DNA of 49,942 nucleotides. It comes from Sulfurimonas sp. SAG-AH-194-L11 (GTDB lineage Bacteria; Campylobacterota; Campylobacteria; Campylobacterales; Sulfurimonadaceae). Of this stretch, positions 34,505 through 45,073 are shown piece after piece. The position numbers and the translations under genes are program-made. Position 1 is the stretch's first letter. Each line of letters begins with the position of its first letter. The notes below the pieces were generated by a model, which saw only the letters and a program-made list of their open reading frames with translations, did not search any database and was not told the DNA's origin. The stretch covers positions 1-49,942 of the forward strand of contig NZ_JAEMVB010000014.1 of assembly GCF_029215995.1 (NCBI RefSeq), in the 5' to 3' direction.

Positions 34505-35542
34505 TTATTTTTTATCTATTGCGTCATTGGCATATTTAATGGCACTTCCAAGTGCAACTCTTGCTACACCAAATGCTTGCATACCCATTCTTTTTGCCTC
34601 TTGAGCCTTAGGAGATTTCAGCGCAAAATCTGCTTTTTTCATGGCATTTTTTGCAAATGATGAAAATTTATTTTTGATAATGTCAGCTGTCTCTTTAGAG
34701 ATTAATATTAACTCTTCAAGGTCATATGCCATCTCATTATTGAGTTTAATTAACATGTTTTTAATCTCTTTTGAACTCTCATTTGCCTGTGTTGTCACCA
34801 CTTGAGAGAAGAGTGTGTCTGTTTGGTTTAAATCTTCGATGATAGTATCATAATCTTCTATAAGTATATGTTTAGCTTCAACAGGCATAAATTCAAGGCG
34901 CTTTTTAAATCTATCTATTGATTTTATAAGTCCACTTCGCATACCTTTAAGAGTTGAACTTAGTATCTGTTCTGCTCTAGTTGGTGTTGCCTCTGCCATA
35001 TCTATAGCGCTTACTAAAATCGTTGAGAGAATTTTTCTCACACGTATAGTATTAAGTGAGCCTTCTTTTATGGATTCGTAACTTATCTCTTTTATTACTT
35101 CTGTATTTGACTCGGTTATATCTCCAATAGTATCTTTTTCTAAGGCAGTGATGATGGCAGACTCTACCATTTCACTGAGAATATCATAAAGATCAATAGA
35201 CTGTAGTTTTACTTGATGGAGTTTAGCTAATGTACTCTCAGAGTTTAGAATTTTATCTTCCAGTATATTAAAAATAGCATACTTTGTATTTTGGAGGGCA
35301 TCAGATTTTTTTTCTAACTCACGCTCAATTGCCTCTTTTTTTTCTAAAAGAGTCTCTACGTCCTCTTGAAGTGTTTGAGTTTCTAAGTCTATGATAGCTG
35401 TCGTTACATTCCGAACTTCTTCTAAGGTGAGAGTATTAAAGTCTATTTTACTCTCTTCTAAAGCTGAGAGAATTCGTTTCTTGATAGTTTTAAACCTTTT
35501 GTTGTAAACAGTTTGTAGATTCGTTTGGATGTTTTGTGCCAT
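34505..35542 (-). CDS. Unrecognised coiled-coil protein with Ala-rich C-terminus
   Basis: A 345-residue, mostly helical, soluble protein that I do not recognise. The region 40-110 is a coiled coil (Glu/Lys-rich: LLEKKEAIERELEKKSDAL). Middle helices include a repeated-looking segment (ESMVESAIITALEKD and ILSTILVSAIDMAEATPTRAE). The last 40 residues (AKNAMKKADFALKSPKAQE, then MQAFGVARVALGSAIKYAND) are Ala- and Lys-rich, like phasins or membrane-surface proteins. The start at 35542 has AGGAG six bases before it; a longer frame from 35617 lies in the DUF493 gene. It sits in a tight row after moaC and the DUF493 gene, with no obvious link to Moco. Confidence 0.6.
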   Translation of the reverse strand: MAQNIQTNLQTVYNKRFKTIKKRILSALEESKIDFNTLTLEEVRNVTTAIIDLETQTLQEDVETLLEKKEAIERELEKKSDALQNTKYAIFNILEDKILNSESTLAKLHQVKLQSIDLYDILSEMVESAIITALEKDTIGDITESNTEVIKEISYESIKEGSLNTIRVRKILSTILVSAIDMAEATPTRAEQILSSTLKGMRSGLIKSIDRFKKRLEFMPVEAKHILIEDYDTIIEDLNQTDTLFSQVVTTQANESSKEIKNMLIKLNNEMAYDLEELILISKETADIIKNKFSSFAKNAMKKADFALKSPKAQEAKRMGMQAFGVARVALGSAIKYANDAIDKK

Positions 35543-35555
35543 TATATCTCCTTTT

Positions 35556-35825
35556 TTAAAGTACCATTTTGATATCTTGATGTCTTTTGAGTGCATCAAA
35601 AATAAATGTTCTATCATCTTCGTTATGTACGAGCAAATCTAAATTCATACTAATATATTTTCCTGTTTTAGACTTATTAGAATGGGTAATGCTATGCTCT
35701 CTTTCATCTATAACATCTCTTATTGCCTGCTCTAATGCAGCTCTTTCACTTGCTATGACTTTATAGCACCAGTTACAAGGGTACTCTATAAGAACTTTTT
35801 GATTACTATCGTTTATAATTTCCAC
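35556..35825 (-). CDS. DUF493 (YbeD-like) protein
   Basis: An 89-residue small alpha/beta protein of the DUF493/YbeD type. The pattern [14 protein letters not shown], the acidic helix [15 protein letters not shown], and the end [33 protein letters not shown] match the family's ferredoxin-like layout. I place the start at the GTG 35825, because a strong AGGAGG lies five bases before it. An ATG at 35858 would lie further inside moaC. It overlaps moaC by 20 bases. YbeD is a small regulator-like protein in E. coli; here it is of unknown function. Confidence 0.7.
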   Translation of the reverse strand: MEIINDSNQKVLIEYPCNWCYKVIASERAALEQAIRDVIDEREHSITHSNKSKTGKYISMNLDLLVHNEDDRTFIFDALKRHQDIKMVL

Positions 35826-36276
35826 TTTTACCTCCTGATTTTGTTTCAAGTTGTACATTACGGATAATCATGCCTTTATCTATAGCCTTAACCATATCGT
35901 AAATTGTTAAAAGTCCTATACTTGTTCCTGTTAATGCTTCCATCTCAACGCCAGTTTGACCTTTTAGTTTTGCAGTTACTATAAGTTTAAAACCTGGAAG
36001 GTCTGCAAGTTCTTCTACATCACAGTTGATGCCGCTAAGGTTTAAAGGATGACACATAGGGATAATCTCACTCGTTTTTTTCACACCCATAATAGCGGCA
36101 ATAACAGCCGTCTGTAAAACAGGCCCTTTTTTTGTTTTCTCCGTCACTATAGCATCATAAGCATCTTGGCTCATCTCTATTATACCACTTGCTACAGCTA
36201 CTCTTGTAGTCTCTTGTTTGTCACTTACATCAACCATTTTAGGTCTTTGGTTTTCGTCTAAATGTGTTAAATTCAT
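35806..36276 (-). CDS. moaC: Molybdenum cofactor synthesis protein C
   Basis: With MoaA converts GTP to cyclic pyranopterin monophosphate, the first step of molybdenum cofactor synthesis. The 156-residue protein has the active-site segments IIPMCHPL and VEMEALTG, with catalytic Lys and Asp in [11 protein letters not shown]. The conserved [16 protein letters not shown] start is present. It lies 48 bases downstream of mobA on the same strand, and only a few kilobases from the molybdoenzyme gene soxC. The ribosome site (AAGAAAAAACA) is weak. Confidence 0.95.
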   Translation of the reverse strand: MNLTHLDENQRPKMVDVSDKQETTRVAVASGIIEMSQDAYDAIVTEKTKKGPVLQTAVIAAIMGVKKTSEIIPMCHPLNLSGINCDVEELADLPGFKLIVTAKLKGQTGVEMEALTGTSIGLLTIYDMVKAIDKGMIIRNVQLETKSGGKSGNYKR

Positions 36277-36324
36277 TGTTTTTTCTTTTGCTTTTTTACT
36301 ATTATAGCGAAGAGGTGTTAATAA

Positions 36325-36903
36325 TTAGCTAGTAATTAATCTAAGTGCTTTTTGGTATTCGTGAGGATGGTTAAGATTTAAGAAGGTATTGTCATTTTTA
36401 AAAGTGACATAGTTTGTTTTGGAGTTTTTGAGTAAGTAGCTTAGTTTGTGATTATCATTTTGTAGCATTTGCCTAAATGATGGGAGTAAAGATCGATGAT
36501 AAATACCACAAAGAGGCTGAATTTTATTCTCTGTTATAGCTACAGTTGCATCTATTGTACTTGTGTCTGAAGATATAAGTCTTATAATAGTTTCTTCATC
36601 TATAAAAGGAGAATCAACACTAATAGCAAAAAAAGAGTCACTTTCCAATTGTTCAAATATAGAGATAAATGCAAGAGTAGGGGCAAAAGTATTTTTAACT
36701 TTTTTGTCCTCTATGTAGTTAGCATCAAATGAGAATTTATTTTTGTTTTTACAGGAGATGTAAACATTTGTAAATATTTTTGAGAGTCTGGAGTATTGAA
36801 ATTGACTAAGAGTTGTAAAACCTGCAAATGGAAGAAGTGCTTTATCTTCTCCCATTCGTGAGCTTTTTCCACCTGCAAAGATAACACAGGGGATATTTAG
36901 CAT
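36325..36903 (-). CDS. mobA: Molybdenum cofactor guanylyltransferase MobA
   Basis: Attaches GMP to molybdopterin to make the bis-MGD cofactor. The 192-residue protein starts IPCVIFAGGKSSRMGEDKALLPFAG, the nucleotide-binding signature, followed by a second motif (FAISVDSPFIDEETI). I use the ATG at 36903 (MLNIPCVIFAGG), because homologues begin there. A longer frame from 37020 lies inside the ompA-like gene. The start is one base after the stop of that gene, which is an unusual coupling between an envelope protein and a cofactor gene. SoxC-type enzymes need only plain Moco; bis-MGD serves other enzymes, for example nitrate reductase. Confidence 0.9.
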   Translation of the reverse strand: MLNIPCVIFAGGKSSRMGEDKALLPFAGFTTLSQFQYSRLSKIFTNVYISCKNKNKFSFDANYIEDKKVKNTFAPTLAFISIFEQLESDSFFAISVDSPFIDEETIIRLISSDTSTIDATVAITENKIQPLCGIYHRSLLPSFRQMLQNDNHKLSYLLKNSKTNYVTFKNDNTFLNLNHPHEYQKALRLITS

Positions 36904-36904
36904 A

Positions 36905-38053
36905 CTAATTTCGTGTAAGTTTTGCTTCGATACGTCTGTTCTGTGCACGACCCTCAGCTGTTTTGTTATCTGCGATAGGATTCGCTTCGCCTTTTCCAAG
37001 AGCTGAGAGCTGTTTAGCATTTACACCCTTAGCTATAAGTGCTGCAACTACTGCTTTTGCTCTTTTCTCAGAGAGTGCTTGATTGTAAGATTCACTTCCT
37101 CTACTATCTGTATAGCCGATAATCTGAGCACTATAGTTTGTGTATTTTGTTAAAAATGTAGCATATGCTTGAATCTGTGCATCTGAAGTACTCTTGATTT
37201 GATCAGAGTTGTTTTCAAAGTTTATGTTTAAAGGAACAGTTTTAGGACAACCGTCACTATTTACAGCTTCACCTGCAATAGTACTAGGACAGATATCATC
37301 TGTATTTAAAACACCATCTCCATCTGTATCGACATTACAGCCTTTTGTATCCACTATTGCTCCAGCTAAAGTTTTAGGACAGCTATCTTTAGAGTTTAAA
37401 ACACCATCTTTATCATCATCACCATCAATTACTACAGGTACAACAATTACAACTGGTTCAGGTTCTGGTACGGGAGGTGCAACAACTATAACTACTTCAG
37501 GTCTTGTAATACTTTTGGGTGCTTTGTCTCCAAAAGAGTAAGTAAAACCAAGAAGAGCGATAAGATTGTGATCTAAGATACCTTCATTATGTTGTGCTAC
37601 TTTTCCAAGATAAATTGCTTCAAGTTTTAAGGCAAGGTTTTGTGTGAAATTTACTTTTGCACCAATACCTACATCTAAAAAAAGACCACTTTTACTTTGA
37701 GCAGTTTGAGTACTTACATTTTCTATCCCTACACCACCCTTAACAAATGGAGAAAAACTACCCATCTCTTTTAGTGCATATACACCATTAACAGCACCTC
37801 TAACTACTCTTGTAGTAGCTCCGCTTGTGTAATCAATACCTTCTGAGATAAAAAGTGAAAATTCAGGTTTAATTACTGACTTAACATCATTTATTTGAAA
37901 TTCTAAGCCACCAAGAAAGTAACCATTATCTTTAAACCCTAAACTAGATTCATGGTAATCATACCCAATCATAGGAGATATTTCGTAGTTTTTATCTTGT
38001 GCAGATAGGAGTGCCCCAGCTAAAAGTGCTGAGATGAGAAGAAGTTTTTTCAT
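36905..38053 (-). CDS. OmpA-family outer membrane protein with TSP3 repeats
   Basis: A 382-residue outer membrane protein. The N-terminal signal peptide (MKKLLLISALLAGALLSAQ) is followed by an eight-strand-like barrel (residues 20 to about 180), a Pro- and Val-rich linker (APPVPEPEPVVIVVP), two thrombospondin type-3 calcium-binding repeats (DGDDDKDGVLNSKDSCP and DTDGDGVLNTDDICP), and the peptidoglycan-binding OmpA domain (about 270-382: NFENNSDQIKSTSD, IGYTDSRGSESYNQALSEKR, GRAQNRRIEAKL). It anchors the outer membrane to the cell wall. An AAGGA ribosome site precedes the ATG. mobA begins one base after its stop. Confidence 0.92.
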   Translation of the reverse strand: MKKLLLISALLAGALLSAQDKNYEISPMIGYDYHESSLGFKDNGYFLGGLEFQINDVKSVIKPEFSLFISEGIDYTSGATTRVVRGAVNGVYALKEMGSFSPFVKGGVGIENVSTQTAQSKSGLFLDVGIGAKVNFTQNLALKLEAIYLGKVAQHNEGILDHNLIALLGFTYSFGDKAPKSITRPEVVIVVAPPVPEPEPVVIVVPVVIDGDDDKDGVLNSKDSCPKTLAGAIVDTKGCNVDTDGDGVLNTDDICPSTIAGEAVNSDGCPKTVPLNINFENNSDQIKSTSDAQIQAYATFLTKYTNYSAQIIGYTDSRGSESYNQALSEKRAKAVVAALIAKGVNAKQLSALGKGEANPIADNKTAEGRAQNRRIEAKLTRN

Positions 38054-38112
38054 TTTATTTCCTTTTATTTAATCAAAGTGTAACACATACAAGTGAGTTT
38101 TTAGTAAGATTA

Positions 38113-39372
38113 TTATCTCGGATCTGTAATATAACCTGTTATGGCACTTATAGCTGCAACGGCAGAGTTTGCTAAATAAACCTCTGAAGAACGGCTTCCC
38201 ATACGACCAATAAAGTTACGGTTTGTTGTGGAAATTGCTTTCTCATTATCACCTAAGATTCCCATGTATCCACCAAGACAAGCACCACAAGTAGGATTTG
38301 AAACAACTCCACCTGCATCGATGATGATATCCATATAGCCTAGTCTATAGGCTTCTTTTAGGATTCTTTGTGTCGCTGGTGTTACGATAAGACGAACATC
38401 TTCGTGAACCTTTTTACCTTTAAGAATTTCAGATGCAATTTTTAAGTCACCTAAACGACCATTTGTACATGAACCGATAAATGCTTGGTCTATTTTAATA
38501 TGATCTTCTACTGCTTTAGTGATGCTATGTCCATTTGATGGTAAGAAAGGGTATGCGATAACAGGCTCTAATGCAGCTACATCAATGTCTAATACTAAAG
38601 AGTAAGAAGCATCATCATCAGAGTAGTGAATGCGAGGTTCACGAGCAAGATGTTTATCAGATAAAAACTCTGCTGTCACATCATCATAAGCGATGATTCC
38701 AGATTTTGCTCCAGCTTCAATAGCCATATTACACATAGAAAATCTATCATCCATATTTAAGTGAGGAATTGTGCTTCCTGTAAACTCTAGTGTTTGATAC
38801 AATGCACCATCTACACCAAGTAAACGAATGATTTCTAAAATGATATCTTTACCTGTTGTATGATGCCCTGGTTTTCCACTCAAATTTACTTTGATAGACT
38901 CAGGAACTTTAAACCAGTTCCCTCCACTAATCATTGCAAATGCCAGGTCAGTACTTCCCATACCAGTTGAAAATGCTCCAAGAGCACCATGTGTACAAGT
39001 ATGTGAGTCTGCACCAATGATAACATCACCCGGAGAGATAAGACCTTTTTCTGGTAAAAGTGCATGCTCGATTCCCATGTCTTTTTCATCAAAAAAGTTT
39101 TTCATCTTATGCTGTTTAGCAAAAACACGAGAAATTTTCGCTTGATTTGCTGATGCGATATCTTTTGCAGGGATAAAGTGGTCAAGAACTATAGAAAATC
39201 CATCAGGATTAGCAAGTTTAGTAGCACCACTTAAGTTAAACGCAGAGATAGAAATAGGAGTTGTAATATCGTTACCGATAACCATGTCGATGTCACAGCG
39301 AATGATTTCACCCGCAAATACATCACGACCAACATGTTGGGAGAATATTTTTTCAGTTATTGTTTGAGCCAT
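38113..39372 (-). CDS. leuC: 3-isopropylmalate dehydratase large subunit
   Basis: Part of the 4Fe-4S enzyme that isomerises isopropylmalate in leucine synthesis. The 419 residues are typical of the shorter bacterial/archaeal type. Cluster-binding Cys are in IGSCTNGR and NPTCGACLGGY. Substrate motifs (GADSHTCTHGALGAFSTG) are present. The small subunit leuD and leuB/leuA are not in the window, which is unusual, since they are often together. Homoaconitase is the possible alternative, but leucine synthesis is more likely in this phylum. A good ribosome site (AGAGG) lies before the ATG. Confidence 0.9.
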   Translation of the reverse strand: MAQTITEKIFSQHVGRDVFAGEIIRCDIDMVIGNDITTPISISAFNLSGATKLANPDGFSIVLDHFIPAKDIASANQAKISRVFAKQHKMKNFFDEKDMGIEHALLPEKGLISPGDVIIGADSHTCTHGALGAFSTGMGSTDLAFAMISGGNWFKVPESIKVNLSGKPGHHTTGKDIILEIIRLLGVDGALYQTLEFTGSTIPHLNMDDRFSMCNMAIEAGAKSGIIAYDDVTAEFLSDKHLAREPRIHYSDDDASYSLVLDIDVAALEPVIAYPFLPSNGHSITKAVEDHIKIDQAFIGSCTNGRLGDLKIASEILKGKKVHEDVRLIVTPATQRILKEAYRLGYMDIIIDAGGVVSNPTCGACLGGYMGILGDNEKAISTTNRNFIGRMGSRSSEVYLANSAVAAISAITGYITDPR

Positions 39373-39446
39373 AATGTATGCACCTCTTTAATATATTTAA
39401 TATTTGGGATTATATCATAAGAGGTTTAAAGTGAAATTTATATATT

Positions 39447-39953
39447 TTAGTCTATATGATGTTTAAGAGCTTTTTTTATAAATTCAGTTGAACAGAAGAA
39501 GATACTTATAAAAATTGGATTGAACTTTACTTCTGTTTCAGATGTAGCATCAAAGACTTTAAAGTTAAAGCCGGCACCATCTTTTGGATTTTGTGGTGTT
39601 ACGATAAACTCTAAGGGTGTAAGTGCTCGTACCATGTTTAAAATATTTTTTCTTTTTTTAGTGTTTTCTTCATTTAAAATATTCAAATTAGGGTTCTCTG
39701 AACTACGATTATTGTCTAAAATAGTACGGATGAGGTCTACCTTATCTTTGAAAACAACTTTATTCCATTTTATGATGGTATGATTTGAAGCAACTTGAGA
39801 GTTTTTTTCACTCAAACCTGAAGGCTTTTTACTTTTTATCGCTTCGATTAGTTCAAGAAGGAAGTTTGTTCCACCCACACTCTCGGCGGCTTTAGTCATA
39901 AAAAGGTGGATAAGAGCTTTTGTATCTTCGTTTTGTTTGTTAAAATTACACAT
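39447..39953 (-). CDS. Unrecognised 168-residue protein
   Basis: I do not recognise this family. It has no signal peptide or clear membrane helix. The N-terminus is helical (TKALIHLFMTKAAESVGGTNFLLELIEAIKSKKP). The middle is Asn- and Lys-rich. The C-terminus has strand-like text (LEFIVTPQNPKDGAGFNFKVFDATSETEVKF) and ends in a hydrophobic FISIFFCSTEFIKKALKHHID. An AAAGGAAC ribosome site lies before the ATG. It precedes leuC on the same strand with a 74-base gap and is divergent from nifS. Confidence 0.55.
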   Translation of the reverse strand: MCNFNKQNEDTKALIHLFMTKAAESVGGTNFLLELIEAIKSKKPSGLSEKNSQVASNHTIIKWNKVVFKDKVDLIRTILDNNRSSENPNLNILNEENTKKRKNILNMVRALTPLEFIVTPQNPKDGAGFNFKVFDATSETEVKFNPIFISIFFCSTEFIKKALKHHID

Positions 39954-40091
39954 ATTTGTAAGTTCCTTTATATATAGAAGTCTAATTGTATCATCTTTGG
40001 ACTTCTGTTTTAATTCTTAAACTAAACCTAACATCAGTTTGCCTTAAGCAAGTCATAATGACAAAGCTATTATCATGTCAAAACGAAAGAG

Positions 40092-40104
40092 GACAAAAAT
40101 TGTC
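40092..40104 (+). promoter_or_regulatory. Short palindrome near the nifS promoter
   Basis: GACAA AAA TTGTC is a perfect five-base palindrome with a three-base spacer, about 45 bases before the nifS start. It may be an operator for an unidentified regulator such as an Rrf2-type protein. It lies just upstream of the Fur-box-like site, so both may control the same promoter. Confidence 0.35.
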
Positions 40105-40116
40105 TTATTTAAAAAG

Positions 40117-41364
<1,248 letters not shown>

Positions 41365-41396
41365 AAATAAAACTATAAAATATAAAAGGATAAGAG

Positions 41397-42377
41397 ATGG
41401 CAAAAGCAGACGTATTAGGCGAGTCTTTATGGGACGCTTACTCAAATAAAGTTACGACATTAATGAATAACCCTCAACACCAAGGAGAAATCTTTGACGC
41501 AGAGGCTGAGGAACGCGGTAACAAACTTATTGTTGCTGACTTTGGTGCAGAATCTTGTGGAGATGCAGTACGTCTTTACTGGGAAATTGACCCTAAAACA
41601 GACAAAATTGTAAACTCTAAGTTCAAATCTTTTGGTTGTGGTACAGCTATCGCATCAAGTGATGTTATGACTGAACTATGTATCGGTAAAACAGTTCAAG
41701 AAGCTGTTAAAATCACAAACATTGACGTTGAGCTTGCTCTTCGTGATGATCCTGAGACTCCGGCTGTTCCACCTCAAAAAATGCACTGTTCAGTTATGGC
41801 TTATGATGTTATCAAAAAAGCTGCTGGACTTTACATGGGTGTTGATGCTGAATCTTTTGAAGAAGAAATCATCGTATGTGAATGTGCTCGTGTTTCACTC
41901 GGTACTCTTCAAGAAGTTATCAAGTTAAACGACCTTAAAACTGTAGAAGAGATCACAGACTATACTAAAGCTGGTGGTTTTTGTAAGTCTTGTATCAAGC
42001 CTGGTGGACATGAAGCTCGTGAGTGGTACTTAGTAGACATCTTAGCGGACACTCGTAAAGAGATGGAAAACGAGAAGATGAAAGCTGCTGCTGATGCTAT
42101 GGCTGCAGGTGGTGGTAACTTTGAAGAGATGACTTTAGTACAACAAATCAAAGCTGTTGACGCTGTTATTGATGAGAGTGTTCGTCAGTTCCTTGTTATG
42201 GATGGTGGTGATGTTGAGATTATTGACATCAAGAAAAATGAGAGAACTATTGATATCTATATCAGATACCTTGGTGCATGTGGTTCTTGTGAGTCAAGCT
42301 CAACAGGTACACTTTATGCGATAGAGTCAACACTTCAAGAGAAACTCTCTGACAGAATCAAAGTTTTACCTATCTAA
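41397..42377 (+). CDS. nifU: Iron-sulfur cluster scaffold NifU
   Basis: Builds Fe-S clusters using sulfur from NifS and delivers them to client proteins. The 326 residues have the modular NifU layout: an IscU-like domain (about 1-130, with Cys in GAESCGDAVRLYWEID, KSFGCGTAIASSD and QKMHCSVMAYD), a [2Fe-2S] ferredoxin-like segment (about 155-210, VCECARVSLGTL and FCKSCIKPGG), and a C-terminal Nfu domain (about 255-326, DGGDVEIIDI and GACGSCESSS). A strong hairpin follows the stop. Client enzymes in the window include LeuC and CcoG. Confidence 0.95.
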   Translation: MAKADVLGESLWDAYSNKVTTLMNNPQHQGEIFDAEAEERGNKLIVADFGAESCGDAVRLYWEIDPKTDKIVNSKFKSFGCGTAIASSDVMTELCIGKTVQEAVKITNIDVELALRDDPETPAVPPQKMHCSVMAYDVIKKAAGLYMGVDAESFEEEIIVCECARVSLGTLQEVIKLNDLKTVEEITDYTKAGGFCKSCIKPGGHEAREWYLVDILADTRKEMENEKMKAAADAMAAGGGNFEEMTLVQQIKAVDAVIDESVRQFLVMDGGDVEIIDIKKNERTIDIYIRYLGACGSCESSSTGTLYAIESTLQEKLSDRIKVLPI

Positions 42378-42381
42378 ATTA

Positions 42382-42425
42382 AGTCACAAAGAGAAGGAGT
42401 TTGACTCTTCCTCTTGACTTTTTAC
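42382..42425 (+). terminator. Rho-independent terminator after nifU
   Basis: AAGTCA-AAGAG-GGAGT on the left and ACTC-CCTCTT-GACTT on the right form a long imperfect stem, followed by TTTTT. It starts just after the nifU stop and reaches the end of the convergent chemoreceptor gene. Confidence 0.65.
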
Positions 42426-43486
42426 TTCTGCGATGCTTTTACAATATTGTACAAATCTGAAAATGCTGTTTCGCTTGATTTTTCTACATCTTTAATACGA
42501 GCAAGTGCTTCTTCATGTTTTGCATCAGCTTTTAATACTATAGCTTCACGTAAACCACGATGAACATTTGCATGGTGCGAAGCGATTGAGCTGATTCTAG
42601 AGTTTCCTTTTAAGAAAGTATTTGTTGCATTTGCAAACCATTTTCCAAATCTACAAGAGTTTTCATCCATTACCTCTGCCTTAGTACCAAAAAACAGAGC
42701 TCTATATGTTTTAAGTTTGAGTTCGATATGGTCTATCTTCCCTGTATTTACCTGTAGCTCATCAGTTACATATTGTGTTGTATCTTTAATAATATTTGAG
42801 TTTTGCATAACAAGCTCTACACTTTCGTTAAACTCATTTAAGATACCAGAAACCTTGTTTGTCTCTTCACTAAAAGTATTACTTATCTCTATGAGAGAGT
42901 TAGAGTTTTGCTTGAGTGAGTTGATGTTTATCTCAACTTCACTTGTCGCTTTTTGAGTACGTTCTGCAAGTTTACGTACTTCATCAGCAACAACAGCAAA
43001 TCCACGACCATGTTCACCCGCACGAGCCGCTTCTATGGCCGCGTTTAGTGCAAGTAGGTTAGTCTGGTCTGAAATATCTTTAATAAGGTTAATAATTTCA
43101 CCGATGGACATAACACTATCGTTAAGGGAATTTGAATCATCACTTAAGGTATTTGTGTACTCCTGAATTCTGTCTATACTATTTGCTATTTGACTAGTCT
43201 CACTCTCTACATCAACCATCTTTTGTGTTGTAGTTTCATTGAGTTCATTAATATTTTGAAGCATTTCTAGTGAACTATCAGCAGTTTTTAGTAAAAAAGT
43301 TGTTCCATCATCATAGCTATTTAAAAGAGAGGTAATAAGCTCTTTTTCTTTAGTATCTTCTACCTCTATAGGAGTTTCTAAGTCGATAATGCGACTGAGT
43401 AGTTCTTGGTTTTCATCTTTGAGAGCTTGTAACTCTTGGTTGTGTTTCTCTTGTAGTGTCTCAATTTTACTCTTGCATCCAAACAT
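42422..43486 (-). CDS. Soluble methyl-accepting chemotaxis protein with CZB domain
   Basis: A 354-residue cytosolic chemoreceptor. There is no membrane segment. A coiled coil (about 1-60) leads into the signalling domain, with the conserved hairpin tip [39 protein letters not shown] around residues 140-180 (written in parts: [16 protein letters not shown] and [16 protein letters not shown]). The C-terminus holds a zinc-binding CZB domain: CRFGKWF followed by [10 protein letters not shown] and HEEAL, giving the Cys/His ligands. TlpD of Helicobacter has the same plan and senses oxidative or energy stress, so this is likely a redox or metal sensor. It converges with nifU. No cheA/cheW here. Confidence 0.88.
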   Translation of the reverse strand: MFGCKSKIETLQEKHNQELQALKDENQELLSRIIDLETPIEVEDTKEKELITSLLNSYDDGTTFLLKTADSSLEMLQNINELNETTTQKMVDVESETSQIANSIDRIQEYTNTLSDDSNSLNDSVMSIGEIINLIKDISDQTNLLALNAAIEAARAGEHGRGFAVVADEVRKLAERTQKATSEVEININSLKQNSNSLIEISNTFSEETNKVSGILNEFNESVELVMQNSNIIKDTTQYVTDELQVNTGKIDHIELKLKTYRALFFGTKAEVMDENSCRFGKWFANATNTFLKGNSRISSIASHHANVHRGLREAIVLKADAKHEEALARIKDVEKSSETAFSDLYNIVKASQK

Positions 43487-43579
43487 ATAAATACCTCATT
43501 GTTTTCAAATTTTATGCTTAAAGTATAACATAAAATCATTTAGTTTGCTTTCATCTATAAGTTTGGTTAAAATGGGTCT

Positions 43580-44173
43580 ATGAATGAAACAGACTACTCT
43601 TGTATAGCAGATGCCCTTGTAAAGAGGGGTTATATAGTAATTAACGATGCACTTAGCATAAAACTGATAGATAAACTTTTAGAATTTTCAAAAAATGAAA
43701 CACTATATAACAATGCTAAAATCTCAAGTACTCAAAAGAGTCACTTAGATAGTACTAAGCGTAGTGATAAAACACAGTGGTTAGATGAAGATGATGCTAC
43801 TCAAAGTGAGTACCTAAGATTTATGGGTGGTTTAAGAGAATATCTTAATCGTTCTTTGTATCTTGGACTTATCTATTATGAAGCACATTTTTCTATCTTT
43901 GATAAGGGTGATTTTTATGAGAAACATTTAGATGCCTTTGTCGGGAGAGATACCCGTATAATCACGACTCTTTTGTATCTTAACAAGGAGTGGTCTAGTA
44001 GTGATGAGGGTAACTTAATCATCTATAGTCCTGATGGGGAGATACTTAAAGAAGTGATACCTAAAGGAAATACTATGGTCGTTTTTTTGAGTGATAAGTT
44101 TCCTCATGAAGTCTTAAAGACAAAGAAGAAACGCTACTCAATTGCAGGATGGTTTAGGACGGATTCAAGATGA
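43580..44173 (+). CDS. 2-oxoglutarate/Fe(II)-dependent dioxygenase
   Basis: A 197-residue oxygenase of the prolyl-4-hydroxylase-like group. The iron-binding triad is clear: H116 and D118 in FYEKHLDAF, and H176 in KFPHEV, with R185 as the 2-oxoglutarate ligand in KKRYSIAGWFR. The double-strand beta-helix occupies about residues 90-197. The first 90 residues are helical. The substrate is unknown; small proteins of this type often hydroxylate Pro on translation factors or ribosomal proteins. It overlaps the CitE-like gene by four bases (ATGA). Its promoter (possibly TTAAAAT at 43566-43572) lies in the divergent gap with the chemoreceptor. Confidence 0.85.
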   Translation: MNETDYSCIADALVKRGYIVINDALSIKLIDKLLEFSKNETLYNNAKISSTQKSHLDSTKRSDKTQWLDEDDATQSEYLRFMGGLREYLNRSLYLGLIYYEAHFSIFDKGDFYEKHLDAFVGRDTRIITTLLYLNKEWSSSDEGNLIIYSPDGEILKEVIPKGNTMVVFLSDKFPHEVLKTKKKRYSIAGWFRTDSR

Positions 44174-45048
44174 AAGATATAAACTATATGCAGTTGGGAG
44201 CTACTCTTTTTATACCTGCCTCACACAAAGATTTACAAGTGATACTTAGTGGCAAAAAGTATCCAAACCTTAAAAGCTTAGTTATCGACTTTGAAGATGG
44301 TTTAGAAGAGAATGACTTTGACTATGCTATGCAGAGAGTTGAGAATATTTTATCAAGTATAAGCGGTGTATCCCCACTCACTTTTATAAGAGCTAAAGAT
44401 GTAACACATTTAGAGGTACTTTTAAAACTCAAGAGTATCACTACTATAACAGGATTTGTTTTAGCGAAGTTTTCCCTGCTAAATGCAGAGAGTTATTTAG
44501 ACTTAGTTCAAGAAACTAAACATCTTATAATGCCTAGTATAGAGGCAGATGAGTTGTTTAATCATCAAAAGCTTCATAAACTTAAAGAGATAATATTAAC
44601 TAACAAACAAAAAGTTTTGTTAGTGCGTTTTGGGCTTGAAGATATGCTCAGGCAACTCTCTATGCGAAGAAAATGTGATGAGTCACTTTTTGACTTAAGT
44701 GTAACTGCTAGTGTGACAGGTAACTTTATAGCAACTTTTAAAAGTGTTGGCTTTAGTGTGAGTGGAGGTGTATACCCCTGTTTTAAAGATGCTAAAGGCT
44801 TTGTAAAAGATGTTAAACGCGACATAAAAGAGGGACTTATCTCTAAGACTATCATCCATCCAAATCAGATAGCACTTTTTGATGAAGCTTATAAGGTACA
44901 AAAAGAAGAGTACGAGGAAGCTTTACAAATAGTAAATGCGGAGAGAAAAGTTTTTAAACTAGAGGGAAAAATGGCAGAGAGTTTGACTATGAGCCCATAC
45001 TCTGAGGAGTTGATACATAGAGCACAGATATATGGAATAAAAACTTAA
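44170..45048 (+). CDS. CitE/HpcH-like lyase
   Basis: A 292-residue TIM-barrel protein of the HpcH/HpaI and citrate-lyase beta subunit group, which cleaves or makes C-C bonds next to a carboxylate using a metal. The start ATLFIPASHKDL, the SLVIDFEDGLEEND segment (metal Asp/Glu), PSIEADELF, and IHPNQIALFDE agree with the CitE pattern. It overlaps the 2OG-oxygenase gene by four bases. CitD and CitF are absent, so it is not part of citrate lyase; the substrate (often a CoA ester) is unknown. It is followed 57 bases later by speD behind another promoter. Confidence 0.8.
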   Translation: MKDINYMQLGATLFIPASHKDLQVILSGKKYPNLKSLVIDFEDGLEENDFDYAMQRVENILSSISGVSPLTFIRAKDVTHLEVLLKLKSITTITGFVLAKFSLLNAESYLDLVQETKHLIMPSIEADELFNHQKLHKLKEIILTNKQKVLLVRFGLEDMLRQLSMRRKCDESLFDLSVTASVTGNFIATFKSVGFSVSGGVYPCFKDAKGFVKDVKRDIKEGLISKTIIHPNQIALFDEAYKVQKEEYEEALQIVNAERKVFKLEGKMAESLTMSPYSEELIHRAQIYGIKT

Positions 45049-45073
45049 CAAGATGCTCAAAGCAAAGTATATG

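Noticed and set aside
36904..37020. Longer N-terminus for mobA
   Set aside because: The extra 39 residues are a shadow of the ompA-like gene; the nucleotide-binding motif begins right after the ATG at 36903.
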